This document shows positions 25,093-34,006 of a stretch of DNA of 64,000 bases, in pieces (the first letter of the stretch is position 1; every line of letters starts with the position of its first letter). The stretch is from Lewinellaceae bacterium (lineage in GTDB: Bacteria > Bacteroidota > Bacteroidia > Chitinophagales > Saprospiraceae). Where the stretch lies: positions 124,001 to 188,000 of the forward strand of contig JACJYN010000005.1 in NCBI GenBank assembly GCA_020636095.1. The letters run 5' to 3'. The notes under the pieces are model-generated. The model worked only from the letters and a program-made list of their open reading frames with translations. It made no database searches and was not told the origin of the DNA. The position numbers and the translations under genes were made by a program.

Positions 25093-25165
25093 GCCCATCT
25101 TTGGCTAGGACGACAATAGCCTCCGCAAAGCTCCGGCTACTGCGCCTAGCCTGGGAGTTGTAGCC
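25093..25165 (+). other. attC-like site 4 (end of C4)
   Basis: The left end GCCCATCTTT is the inverse of the C4 start (23663-23672). The basal stem GGCTAGG pairs with CCTAGCC. The core GTT is 25157-25159, with right end GTTGTAGCC opening C5. Confidence 0.75.
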
Positions 25166-25239
25166 AATTAGTAAAACAAAAAAAAATCGCAAGAGCCGTA
25201 ACCCTTGTGATTTTATACAATTAATTGAATGTTCAACGA

Positions 25240-26109
25240 TTAGGCAGAAGCACCTGTAAGAATGGAATCCAATTGCATTTCTTTGAGGACACTATCTTGA
25301 ATGGGTTGCGTCAATTCATTTATTTTGTCAACACCCCAAGTAATACCAACTACGGTTCGTGTAGGACGTTTGCCAAAAGGCATTTCGGCTAACTTCAAAT
25401 AGGCATCCACTACCCATTGTGGGTCTGGAGCATCTTCGCTCTGTAACATTTGAGCAAAGTTTTCGCCCATAGCTTTTGGGACTCCTGCCAATTCTCCATA
25501 AGAATCAAGTACTTCGGAATGTGCAGGAGCTTGACCAGATGCTAAAAGTCCTGTTCCAAAAGGTCCTGGTTCTACCATTACCACATCCACACCAAAAGGC
25601 GAAACTTCGTAACGCAATGCTTGTGAATATCCTTCCAAAGCATGTTTGGTTGCGGTGTAAGTACCAAAAAATGGTGGCGACATACGACCAACCAACGAAG
25701 ATGTATTGATAATTAAACCTGAACCAGCATTTCGCATTGAAGGCAGAACAGATTGCATCACTCTAATAGCACCAAAGTAATTGGTTTCCATTTGAAATCT
25801 GGCTTGCTCAACGCTGAATGCTTCGGTAATTCCCAAATACATAATCCCTGCATTGTTGATGAGTACGTCAACACTTCCTGCTTCTGCAAGAATAGTTGCC
25901 ATAGCTTCTTTTACTGAAGCTTCATTGGTGACATCCATATCTACTACTTTTATATTGGTAGAATGGCTTTCCAAATCCGATTTTGCATTGGCATTTTTAC
26001 CATTTGGATTACGCATGGTTGCAAATACTTTATTTCCTTTATCGGCAAAATCTTTTGCAGCTTTCAGACCAAATCCGTTGCTGCTTCCTGTGATGATTAC
26101 ATTTTTCAT
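25240..26109 (-). CDS. Short-chain dehydrogenase/reductase
   Basis: 289 aa classical SDR. The NAD(P)-binding TGSSNGFG is at the N-terminus (residues 7-14), NNAG near 88, the catalytic Ser in NTSS, and YTATK (Y-x-x-x-K) near 152. A Rossmann-fold oxidoreductase acting on a carbonyl or alcohol; the substrate is unknown. It is last in a reverse-strand run with a membrane protein and two SnoaL-like lipoproteins, under a divergent HxlR regulator. Such HxlR/SDR/SnoaL sets are common in redox or xenobiotic responses. Confidence 0.88.
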   Translation of the reverse strand: MKNVIITGSSNGFGLKAAKDFADKGNKVFATMRNPNGKNANAKSDLESHSTNIKVVDMDVTNEASVKEAMATILAEAGSVDVLINNAGIMYLGITEAFSVEQARFQMETNYFGAIRVMQSVLPSMRNAGSGLIINTSSLVGRMSPPFFGTYTATKHALEGYSQALRYEVSPFGVDVVMVEPGPFGTGLLASGQAPAHSEVLDSYGELAGVPKAMGENFAQMLQSEDAPDPQWVVDAYLKLAEMPFGKRPTRTVVGITWGVDKINELTQPIQDSVLKEMQLDSILTGASA

Positions 26110-26134
26110 TTTTGAAATGTTTAAAGTTTAAAAA

Positions 26135-26671
26135 TTAAATTGAGGCATACGTAAACGCCAAATAATTAAGTACCGATGCTGCGAGCCAGAATACAGATAA
26201 TACGATGCCGACATTTCTGCCATTTCTCGATACTTTAGGATGTTTACCTAAGAAAGGAATACCTGCATGATTGGCATTGACCAACATGAACATTACCGAC
26301 ATCACCAGTAGCAACAGGTGCAGAACAGCACGGTCATCCAAGGGCAACTGCATGGCATAAACTGCACCTGCTATTACAGACAGAAACGCCAAGGATCCCT
26401 GTCGCTCTTCAAAAAGCATTACAAAAATGTAATCCTCTGCTGCTGTTCTTTTCGCTTTTGGTGCGGCTGAAATAGCTGCATCCAACATCGCTATTTGATC
26501 TTTAGCAGTCAGATTCTGACTGCTGCCTTTCGGCAAACCAGGTCCAAATAAAGGAAGTAAATAATTAACTAACCAGCGTACCAACAAGGGATACGCCACT
26601 TCCACTGAGTGAAGAATGCCGGGTGCAAAACCCAACGCCAAGGCAAGTATAGAAATTGAATTTTCAGTCAT
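26135..26671 (-). CDS. Small polytopic membrane protein
   Basis: 178 aa from the ATG at 26671 (MTENSISILALALG); the frame extends upstream to 26719 but without a better start. Four hydrophobic segments are visible (ILALALGFAPGIL, LAFLSVIAGAVYAM, LLLLVMSVMFMLVNA, NVGIVLSVFWLAASVLNYLAF). Not recognised. It lies between the SDR and the SnoaL genes with short gaps, probably in one operon. Confidence 0.6.
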   Translation of the reverse strand: MTENSISILALALGFAPGILHSVEVAYPLLVRWLVNYLLPLFGPGLPKGSSQNLTAKDQIAMLDAAISAAPKAKRTAAEDYIFVMLFEERQGSLAFLSVIAGAVYAMQLPLDDRAVLHLLLLVMSVMFMLVNANHAGIPFLGKHPKVSRNGRNVGIVLSVFWLAASVLNYLAFTYASI

Positions 26672-26696
26672 GATTGTTTTTTCGTTGCTGACAAGA

Positions 26697-27572
26697 TTAA
26701 AATCCTCCAAACATTCCATTATTATTCGCCAGACCAGTTGTCGGAACTGGTTGTATTACATCCCAATGTTCTACTGCTTTTCCATTTTCCATTCTAAATA
26801 AATCATAAAATGCATTGGAAGTGCCATTCCAAGTTCCTTCGCTAACGGTAAGCACAAAGTTTCCTTCTCCTATCACTTTATGAATCGTGTTGTATTGAAA
26901 CATATTATTGATTGAAATTAGATAATCCACAGCGGCTTGAATCCCCACCAAACCATTATCGATACCAGGATTATGCTGAACATAATCCTCAGCGATATAA
27001 TTGACAATGTTATCTGGGTTTTGCCCCATCAAAACATCCTCTATTATAGATATAGCCAACGCTTTATTAGCCTCTGTTTCATCCAAATTAGTAATATTGG
27101 TTGGTCCATCAACCATCGTATTGCCATTTGCCGTTTGGCTTTCCCAAGGTTGAATGGCATCCCAATGTTCTGCAATTTTCCCATTTTCGTCAAACCGTAA
27201 TATGTCGAAACTCACTACTGTGTCCGCTCCAAAAGGCGCAGCATTAGTCCATAGATTATGAATAGCGACAAAGTTACTTTCTTCAAGTATTCGGATATTT
27301 TCGACCCTTGTGCCATTATCCTCCAATACCGTTGTCAAAAGACCAACGAAAGGGTCTCTGCCTGTAGGTATAAATGGATTGTGCTGTATGTAATCTTCCG
27401 TTACCAACTCCTCTATGGTAGTAACATCACGGGTATTAACAGCTTCAAAAAATGCTGTTATTTTTTCTCTTTGAGTCAACTCGGGAGTTGAGTCATCGTC
27501 CTTGTCGCAGGATGCAAAAAATGCGGTTAGAATTAAAAGTGCGACTATTATTTTAAGATTTAGTATTTTCAT
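26697..27572 (-). CDS. Lipoprotein with two SnoaL-like (NTF2-fold) domains
   Basis: 291 aa. A lipobox AFFASC gives a lipidated Cys at about 22. Two repeats with the SnoaL-like pattern (EDYIQHNPFIPTGRDPF ... FDENGKIAEHWDAIQPW, and EDYVQHNPGIDNG ... MENGKAVEHWDVIQPVP) indicate tandem NTF2-fold domains, a fold used by polyketide cyclases and predicted ester cyclases. It is exported and anchored in the envelope. Clearly paralogous to the next gene, so a tandem duplication. Confidence 0.82.
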   Translation of the reverse strand: MKILNLKIIVALLILTAFFASCDKDDDSTPELTQREKITAFFEAVNTRDVTTIEELVTEDYIQHNPFIPTGRDPFVGLLTTVLEDNGTRVENIRILEESNFVAIHNLWTNAAPFGADTVVSFDILRFDENGKIAEHWDAIQPWESQTANGNTMVDGPTNITNLDETEANKALAISIIEDVLMGQNPDNIVNYIAEDYVQHNPGIDNGLVGIQAAVDYLISINNMFQYNTIHKVIGEGNFVLTVSEGTWNGTSNAFYDLFRMENGKAVEHWDVIQPVPTTGLANNNGMFGGF

Positions 27573-27581
27573 TTTTTTAGT

Positions 27582-28463
27582 TTAAAAGTTAAACATGCCG
27601 TTATCATTCGCCAAACCTTCGGTAGGGATAGGCTGAATCACATCCCAATGCTCCACAGCTTTTCCATTCTCAAAGCGTAATAAATCGTAGAAAACATTGG
27701 TCGTCCCATTCCATTGCCCTTCACTTACAGTAAGCACGAAGTTTCCTTCGCCCAACACTTTGTGAATTTTAGTGTATTGGAACATATTATTTTTTGAAGT
27801 GAGGTATTTTACGGCTTCGACGATTCCCGACAATCCATCTTTGATGCCTGGATTATGTTGGTCGTACTGCTCCGTACTGATGTACTCCGTAATCTTCTGT
27901 GGATTTTTACCCATGAGAATATCTTCAACCATAGCTTTTGCCAATGCCTTATTGGCATCCGTTTTATCTAAATCTGTTGGCGTTGTTGGTCCGTCTGTCT
28001 GTGTCCTTCCACTCGCAGTTTCTTTTACTAATGGAGTCATGGCATCCCAATGTTCGGCTACTTTGCCATTATCATCCAATCGAATAATATCGAACGATAC
28101 CATCTCATCGGCACCAAACGGCTTGGCATTTCTCCAAATGTTGTGCATGAATACATAATTGCCATCCTGGAACATTCGGATATTTTCAGCAGTTGTTCCA
28201 TTTTCTTGTAAAACAGGAAGCATTTGAATAAATGGCTCTAAACCTGTTGGGATAAATGGATTGTGCTGGATGTAATCGGCATTTGCCAATTCACGCATGG
28301 TGGTGGTGTCCCCTTTCATTACAGCACCTAAAAAAGTGCCTACAGTTTCTTTTTTACTCATTGTTGAATTTTTAGATTGTTGAATATCATCGCTTGCCGG
28401 TTTCGTCGAATTACAAGCTGTGATTAAGCCTGCAAACAATAGGATTGAAAAAATTTGCTTCAT
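27582..28463 (-). CDS. Paralogous SnoaL-like lipoprotein
   Basis: 293 aa. Lipobox LITAC (Cys about 17). Same two-domain layout as its neighbour (ADYIQHNPFIPTGLEPF, DDNGKVAEHWDAMTP, YDQHNPGIKDGLSG, ENGKAVEHWDVIQP). It is first gene of the reverse-strand run and faces the HxlR gene across a 114-bp control region. Confidence 0.82.
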   Translation of the reverse strand: MKQIFSILLFAGLITACNSTKPASDDIQQSKNSTMSKKETVGTFLGAVMKGDTTTMRELANADYIQHNPFIPTGLEPFIQMLPVLQENGTTAENIRMFQDGNYVFMHNIWRNAKPFGADEMVSFDIIRLDDNGKVAEHWDAMTPLVKETASGRTQTDGPTTPTDLDKTDANKALAKAMVEDILMGKNPQKITEYISTEQYDQHNPGIKDGLSGIVEAVKYLTSKNNMFQYTKIHKVLGEGNFVLTVSEGQWNGTTNVFYDLLRFENGKAVEHWDVIQPIPTEGLANDNGMFNF

Positions 28464-28479
28464 GATTAAAAATTAATTA

Positions 28480-28565
28480 CTTTTGATTTGCAAGCAAAAT
28501 TATATAAATAACTTTTGATTTGCAAGTAAAAATCAAATAAATTGCATTTTGCAAGTAAAAATTAA
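28480..28565. promoter_or_regulatory. Repeated operator region between the SnoaL and HxlR genes
   Basis: Three direct copies of a word like TTTGATTTGCAAGYAAAA occur at about 28481-28500, 28511-28531 and 28541-28560. The middle copy sits in a palindrome TTTGATTT...AAATCAAA. Placement between divergent genes suggests binding sites for the HxlR regulator and control of both directions. Confidence 0.6.
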
Positions 28566-28577
28566 CATATACTTAAC

Positions 28578-29018
28578 ATGAAACATAAATTTCGCTGCAA
28601 TTGTCCGTTTACTTCAGCCTTGGATATCTTAGGTGACAAATGGACATTGGTTATCATAAAGCAGATGCTGGTAGAGGACATGGAAACCTTTAAGGACTTT
28701 GTTGAAAGTGATGAAGCCATTGCTACCAATATTCTTTCAACCAGACTCAAATTGCTGGAAGAGTTAGGGATTGTTATGAAAACAAAACGACCTGATAATA
28801 AAAAGACCAATCTTTATCTGTTGACCGAGAAGGGCTTAGCTTTAACCCCCATACTTGTAGAACTTGCAACTTGGAGCGATAGTTACCTCAGGGATGTTCA
28901 TCCGACCATTGTAAATGGAGAAGCAATGGAATTCCTACGGAAAGACAAAATGGCTTTTGCGAGTGCATTGGAGAAAAAATACCGAGAAAAACTGGCTGCA
29001 ACAATGTATATGCGATAA
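28578..29018 (+). CDS. HxlR-family winged-helix regulator
   Basis: 146 aa. An N-terminal Cys pair (CNCPFTSALDILGDKWTLVII) followed by the winged helix with ILSTRLKLLEELGIV is typical of HxlR/MarR-like regulators that respond to redox or reactive aldehydes. The last codons and stop lie inside the attC-like site that ends the cassette, as often happens in integron cassettes. It probably represses the divergent operon. Confidence 0.88.
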   Translation: MKHKFRCNCPFTSALDILGDKWTLVIIKQMLVEDMETFKDFVESDEAIATNILSTRLKLLEELGIVMKTKRPDNKKTNLYLLTEKGLALTPILVELATWSDSYLRDVHPTIVNGEAMEFLRKDKMAFASALEKKYREKLAATMYMR

Positions 29019-29057
29019 TGCTCCCTAAGCGGTCGCACTACGCATATACGGACCGTT
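28994..29057 (+). other. attC-like site 5 (end of C5), overlaps the HxlR stop
   Basis: GGCTGCAAC matches the inverse of the C5 start GTTGTAGCC except one G.T pair. The stem AATGTATATGCG pairs with CGCATATACGGACC, with apical CTAAG and core GTT 29055-29057. It begins 22 nt before the HxlR stop codon. Confidence 0.8.
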
Positions 29058-29810
29058 GAACTAAACCGCCGTACCGGCGGTAGCTTTTGACCTCCAAAAG
29101 CCTTAACTCGTAAAGCGAAAGGCTATTATTTCACCAAAACGCTTTACGATGAAACCATTAAGAGCAAAAATGATGCGCTACATGGAGCGCAGAGGGTACA
29201 GTGAATCAACCATTCGTACGTACACGATGTGGGTATCTCAATTTGCCTTGCACTATGGCAAGAGCCCGGGCCTGCTGAGCGAAGAGGACATCGGGGCTTA
29301 CCTGGATTACCTCAGGCGCGGGGTAAGCCTACGACGAAGGGCATCTTGCGCCGCGCCGCGCGGGCCACTAACTTTGCCGGCTGCGTCCAGCGGTTTGTTT
29401 ATTCTGCTGCCGGTTTCCAGTTCTGCGGGAAGAGTTCGTGCAGTTGGCTGACTTTATGATCGTGGATGCGGTTGAGCACGTCGGTGAGCCATTTTTCGGG
29501 ATCAATGCCGTGATGTTTGCAGGCGGCGAAGAAGGTATAGAACATAGCCGTGCGTTGAGCAGCCTCATGGCTGCCCGCAAATAGGTAATTCTTACGCCCG
29601 ATAGCCGCCGGGCGGATAATGTTCTCCACCAGGTTGTGCCAAGGGCATGTGGCACAACTTTAGGAGAGTTCTGTCCATTATTGGCGTAAGGGCCTTGTTA
29701 GAGAGGCTGGAAGGCCTGTTTTTCAGTATTTCCCGGCTCAGTGCCTGGAGAGTGGGCCTCAGAGCCGCAGGCAACGGCCGGTGGTACGGTGCGCTGTGGG
29801 CCGGAAGGGC
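29055..29810 (+). mobile_element. Cassette C6 left part: fossil of a recombinase/IS91 module fused to IS66 and IS1182 debris
   Basis: GTT|GAACTAAACCGCC and the first 57 codons of the recombinase (29149-29325) are followed abruptly by a reverse-strand IS66 transposase C-terminus (29399-29629, NIIRPAAIGRKNYLFAGSHEAA) and a forward IS1182 transposase C-terminus (29649-29810, matching 56140-56300). The same composite recurs at 62909-63718 with few changes, so it was copied as a unit after it formed. Confidence 0.78.
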
Positions 29811-30993
29811 ACCACCATTAAGTTAAGCATACGAACTGCGTAACAAATAGCACGGAAAAGAGGATATTCGAGAAAACATCACTAATCATGAACACCTCCC
29901 TCCGTGCATATCTTGACGCCATCCGGCAGTTTCCGCAGTTGGCGAGACAAAGCCCCCAACAATATTTTTCCAGGCCCGGGAAGGACTTTACCCGAACCCG
30001 CATCTTGCACCTCGAACGGGTTGTCTGGCTCAACATCAGCTTACTCAAAAGTACGCTTTGTGTCGAATTGGACCGCTTTTTTGATTGGCTTAATACCGGA
30101 GAATTTTCTCCGACGAAAAGCGCCCTTGTCCAAGCCCGCCAAAAACTCTTGCCCAATTTCTTCAAAGACATGTTCATGTTTGGCGTACGCCTGTTCTATG
30201 AATGTTTCAAAACCAAGCGGTGGAAAGGCATGCGCCTTTGGGCTGCCGACGGTACCGGTTTCCGGCTCCCCGACGAGCCGTGGCTTGGCGAAGAGTTTGG
30301 CTGGCACGGCAACCAACATAAAAGGGTGCCTTCCACTTGCCTGCTAGCGCATTATGATTTACTCAACCAACTCGTCACTGCTGTGCAGTTCCACACCCAG
30401 CAAGTGAACGAGACAGTGGTTGCTCGACAAGCCATTGCCGAAATCCCGGAGGATGTTTGCGTTGTCTACGACATGGGCCATGCTTCTCACACTATTCCTT
30501 TTCTTCACCAGCACTACGGTTCCCATTGTATCGTCCGGATGCCCGTTGGCTTCAGCAATACCGTCAAAACCTTCGTTGCCAGTGGTAAAAAGAGCAAACC
30601 GTCACCGAAAAGCTATCTTATAAGTCCCGGGTGGTACTCAATGAACTGGGCATCTGCGTCAACGCTCAAACCACTATCACATACCGCCTCATCCGGGTGA
30701 TGCTGTCTACTGGCGAGGTTGAAGTGTTACTCACCACTCTGCTTGATACCAGGCGCTTCAAACATGGTTATTTCTCAGAAATATACTGCAAGCGCTGGGG
30801 CATCGAGACTTGCTTTCACGTCATCAAATCCTTTTTGGAGTTGGCCAACTTCTCGGCCTATACCGTCAACAATTGCTGGCAAGATGTTTATTCACACTTT
30901 ATCAATTACAATATCCAAACAGCCCTTTTCATGGCAAAGGAGCGTGAAATCAAAAAAGTAAACAAACAGCGGCAACACGATTACAAGCCCAAC

Positions 30994-32448
30994 GGGCGCA
31001 GTTGTAATTTGTCCCCCTATCGGGCCAAGTTTTGGATAACAGTATCCCATCTTTTAGAGAGCAGGGCGGCGCGGAGGAAGTATAGTTTTTCTACAGCCGG
31101 TTTATCCCAAAATGCTGAAGTATTTTTGAAGCGCAAGTTAATAATACGCCGTACGCCGGACTCTATGATACCACTGCCACACATTAAGTTACCAGCCTTA
31201 TAATCAGCATATTGCATTCGCTTTTCATGCTTTTCTAAATACGCCATGTACCGATCTGTCAACTCATTTGAATACTTGAAAATTTTTCGGCAAGACTGGG
31301 CAACCTTTCCGGCCTGCCCGTCCCAAAACCAATTCAAAAACTTTTTCAACAGGTTTGGTTTTTCTTTTTCGCTTACTCTGCTGTTCATCATTTCTACCAG
31401 TTTGTGGACATATCCGGTTCCGTGATAGGCATCCAGGGTTTCAATGATTTTATCCTCAGCAACTCCCATGCGCCTTAATAAAGCTGGTACGTTATTCCAT
31501 ATCCAGGATGCTCCGTCGCCTAGCAACTGGACGTATTCGGCATCTTTTATTTTCAGCTTTGTCAAGTAACTTTCCAGCAAATCAAATAAGTGTTCCTGAT
31601 CGAAACGGCAGCCGTATATGGGCAGTTCCGCCCGGTCCAGTTGGCCCTCTTCGTCCAGGACATCAATGACAAATAGTTTGGGCTCGCACCATGCTGTATC
31701 GTATTGCTCATAGCCCTTGTTGGTATAAGTGCCACTATTTTGGCGGATACGGGTACGCCCGCCATCTAAGGCAATGACTACCCGCTTGCCGGCTAAAGAT
31801 TCACCGCTTTGTGTGGACAACTCCGCTTCTCCTGCCGTATGGCAGGCCTGTGCCAGCCGGTTGCTAATTTCTCGTACTGAGCTAAGCCCAAGCCGCACGC
31901 CAAACTTCGTAAGTGCCTGGTGGGCAGTATCATACGAGGGGCCTAATGCAGCGCAGAACCCTACCTTGTCATATAGTGCAGGGCTAGCGCTGCCGATTAA
32001 ACTCCAATGCCCTGCCAGTAAATGGCGTTTTTCCTGATACCCCGCAGCAGGCACTTTAGTATACGGGCTGTCTACCTCAATATAGCTTCCTGTTGATAGC
32101 CGTATTTGCACAGGGCGGGCTATAATTTTCCGGCAGCCATCCTCTTTGGCTTTAGCCGCCAGCTTCTCATATACTTGATCTGCTGCCGCTGGCAAAACCA
32201 CTTCGCAGACTTCATCGTGTAGGGCGCTAAGCTGCGCACAGAGTTCTGTTTCAAAACTATATAAGTCCCCTTTGAATAATTGTTCCTGCCAATTTTCCAA
32301 CCGGCTGATTACATTTTGCTCAAAGAACTTCCGTATTTTTGATCCAGTAGTGAGGCCTGACATTTTTTTTTGATTAAGCACCATAAAGATGCTCAATCCT
32401 CACTACTTTCTATATCCCTACGCACGGGGACAAATTACAACTGCGCCC
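30994..32448 (-). mobile_element. Nested IS (ISKra4-like, tentative) with perfect 23-bp TIRs and 8-bp TSD
   Basis: The ends GGGCGCAGTTGTAATTTGTC... and their exact inverse bound 1455 bp. The flanking AGCCCAAC at 30986-30993 and 32449-32456 is an exact 8-bp duplication, so this is a recent simple insertion into the IS4-like transposase gene. Confidence 0.85.
31017..32396 (-). CDS. DDE transposase of the nested IS
   Basis: 459 aa, intact. Probable DDE motif residues lie in VVIALDGGRTRIR, LGDGASWIWNNVPALL...TLDAYHGTGYVHKL and MCGSGIIESGVRRIINLRFKNTSAFW, the order and spacing seen in ISKra4-type transposases. The family label is by pattern only. The most likely start is the ATG at 32396 or the Met 12 residues later. 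Confidence 0.75.
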   Translation of the reverse strand: MSIFMVLNQKKMSGLTTGSKIRKFFEQNVISRLENWQEQLFKGDLYSFETELCAQLSALHDEVCEVVLPAAADQVYEKLAAKAKEDGCRKIIARPVQIRLSTGSYIEVDSPYTKVPAAGYQEKRHLLAGHWSLIGSASPALYDKVGFCAALGPSYDTAHQALTKFGVRLGLSSVREISNRLAQACHTAGEAELSTQSGESLAGKRVVIALDGGRTRIRQNSGTYTNKGYEQYDTAWCEPKLFVIDVLDEEGQLDRAELPIYGCRFDQEHLFDLLESYLTKLKIKDAEYVQLLGDGASWIWNNVPALLRRMGVAEDKIIETLDAYHGTGYVHKLVEMMNSRVSEKEKPNLLKKFLNWFWDGQAGKVAQSCRKIFKYSNELTDRYMAYLEKHEKRMQYADYKAGNLMCGSGIIESGVRRIINLRFKNTSAFWDKPAVEKLYFLRAALLSKRWDTVIQNLAR

Positions 32449-32886
32449 AGCCCAACCGGAACGTTACAGCCGGCCTGCTCAAGCGCTTCCTTGTGAAACT
32501 CATGCTACGCCCGGCAAAAGAACGTAAGCATTGGATGGAGGACTTCAACCGCCAAATTCTTCAAACTATGGAACCCATTAGGCCCGAAAAAAACAAGGAG
32601 CGGCAGCGGCGTTCAAAGCGTGGCACCGAGCGGCACACCCATGAATCAAATTACCGCCGCGCATTGTAGCAATTTCAATTTATCCCCCGGAAAACCGAAC
32701 TTAACTCCACTAATATAGACGCTTTTTCCGGTAGCCTTGATAGTTGGTTGCCCAATAAATTATTGGTGCCTTTCTATCATTTTGGGTATTTTTAGCCCGA
32801 TTCTTTTATCGGGGGTATCATTCAATGATCTTCTTGGGGTGTCCTGTCAGGTTTTGAACAGCCCATCAGCTTAACTTAATGGTGGT

Positions 32887-33023
32887 GGCCTCGAAGGCTG
32901 GCGTTAAGTGTGCTTGAGCCGTGTGCGGGGAGCCGAGCGAAGCGACACATGAACGAAGTGAATAAACTAGCATGCACGGTTCTTAGGGGGGAAAGGGGCA
33001 GCAATGCCCCTGACCTACCCGAC
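32887..33023 (+). mobile_element. 3' remnant of a group II intron (in site 6)
   Basis: From the end of the HNH codons (GGCCTCGAAGGCTGGCG) through domain V (GAGCCGTGTGC...GCATGCACGGTTC) and domain VI to the terminal CCTACCCGAC, it matches the two full introns at 38469 and 57130. The 5' 2.3 kb are missing, cut off by the IS4-like element. Confidence 0.85.
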
Positions 33024-33073
33024 TTCATGCGCCCTAAGCGGGCGCACGCCAGCTACACAGGACGTTGTAGGCC
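33024..33073 (+). other. attC-like site 6, right half (end of C6)
   Basis: The apical hairpin GCGCCCTAAGCGGGCGC and the right arm AGCTACACAGGAC-GTT are kept; the left arm was lost with the intron 5' part. GTTGTAGGCC (33064-33073) opens C7. Bases 33074-33238 hold the toxin-antitoxin leader. Confidence 0.72.
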
Positions 33074-33238
33074 ATGGAAGGGCAAAGCACAGATAATTGA
33101 TAATCAATTGATTAACTTTCGTCTGACAACCTTCTGAGAAAAAAAATTGCGAAAATCAGTAAATAAACTTAACTTATTAAGTTATAACAAGGAACCGATT
33201 CAGGATTGAAAACTTAATATGTTAATAACCATAGGATT

Positions 33239-33466
33239 ATGAGTGTATTTCAAATACGGATACCGGATAGTGTCAAAATCAATGATTTTGAACTAAGAAT
33301 GTTGATAGCGTCAAAATTATTTGAAGAAGGTAAATTAAGTTCTGGACAAGCAGCAGAAATAGTTGGCATATCCAAGAGGGCGTTTGTAGAGATATTGGGT
33401 AAATACAATGTTTCGCTGTTTGGATATGAATATGAAGAGTTAGAAGAAGACCTGGAAAATGCCTGA
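33239..33466 (+). CDS. UPF0175-family antitoxin
   Basis: 75 aa. An N-terminal strand (SVFQIRIPDSV) and the helix-turn-helix-like KLSSGQAAEIVGISKRAFVEILGKYNVSLFGY are the UPF0175 signature. It overlaps the downstream DUF3368 gene by 8 bp. These pairs act as toxin-antitoxin modules; here the pair would stabilise the array against cassette loss. Confidence 0.85.
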   Translation: MSVFQIRIPDSVKINDFELRMLIASKLFEEGKLSSGQAAEIVGISKRAFVEILGKYNVSLFGYEYEELEEDLENA

Positions 33467-33920
33467 GAAAATAATAATTGCGGATTCGAGCTGTTTAATA
33501 GCGCTGAGCAACATTGGTGAATTACAAATCCTCCAACAGGTATATCAACAAATAACGATCACACCAGAAATTGAAAATGAATTTGGAGAAGCTATCCTTG
33601 ATTGGATAATAATCGAAGAGGTAACTGATAAAAAGAAGATAGAGATATTGGAGCTAGAACTTGACAAGGGAGAATCAAGTGCTATTGCATTGGCAATTGA
33701 AAAGGAGAATAGTTTATTGGTAATTGATGAGAAAAAAGGAAGAAATGTAGCAAAAAAGATGGGGATAAAAATAACTGGAATATTAGGGGTAATAATAAAG
33801 GCAAAAGAAATTGGATTGATTAAAAAAATTACTCCTCTAATTGAAAAACTAGAAAAGGTTGACTTCAGAATATCAAAGACATTGAAAGAGAAAATATTAA
33901 GGAGAGTTGGTGAATTGTGA
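33459..33920 (+). CDS. DUF3368 PIN-like toxin
   Basis: 153 aa. The PIN-domain acidic residues are visible in IIADSSCLIAL (N-terminal Asp), DKGESSAIALA (Glu) and LLVIDEKKGRNVAKKMG (Asp), with the DUF3368 ending GVIIKAKEIGLI. Predicted RNase toxin neutralised by the upstream UPF0175 protein. A second, diverged pair lies at 46988-47674. Confidence 0.85.
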   Translation: MPEKIIIADSSCLIALSNIGELQILQQVYQQITITPEIENEFGEAILDWIIIEEVTDKKKIEILELELDKGESSAIALAIEKENSLLVIDEKKGRNVAKKMGIKITGILGVIIKAKEIGLIKKITPLIEKLEKVDFRISKTLKEKILRRVGEL

Positions 33921-33924
33921 ACAC

Positions 33925-33994
33925 GGCCTACAACACCAGCTACCTGTCCATACTCCGCATCCGCTCCGTACGGCAGGTAGCCCCCCGTTGGCGG
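33925..33994 (+). other. attC-like site 7 (end of C7)
   Basis: GGCCTACAAC is the perfect 10-nt inverse of the C7 start (33064-33073). The stem ACCAGCTACCTG pairs with CAGGTAGCCCC, and the core GTT is 33987-33989. The body from ACCAGCTACCTG to the right arm is almost identical to site 13, which also ends a toxin-antitoxin cassette. Confidence 0.88.
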
Positions 33995-34006
33995 TAATGA
34001 ATAGAA

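Larger units (their letters stand above)
29888..32669 (+). pseudogene. IS4-family transposase, frameshifted and split by an IS
   Basis: The N-terminal part (29888-~30591) carries LWAADGTGFRLPD (first catalytic Asp) and VVYDMGHASHT. After a T-AAAAAG run at 30586-30592 the product continues in the -1 frame with RFKHGYFSEIYCKRWGIETCFHVIK, the Y-(2)-R-(3)-E-(6)-K signature. The nested IS interrupts at 30993, and the C-terminus resumes in frame at 32457. The shift might be programmed or decay. The gene cannot be functional with the insertion. Confidence 0.8.
29811..32886 (+). mobile_element. IS4-like element, interrupted by another IS
   Basis: Terminal inverted repeats ACCACCATTAAGTTAAGC (29811-29828) and its inverse (32869-32886). 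Without the nested IS it is about 1.6 kb. The outer flanks do not match: the left is IS1182 debris and the right is the 3' remnant of a group II intron. This suggests an IS-mediated deletion that removed the left half of the site ending C6. Confidence 0.8.
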
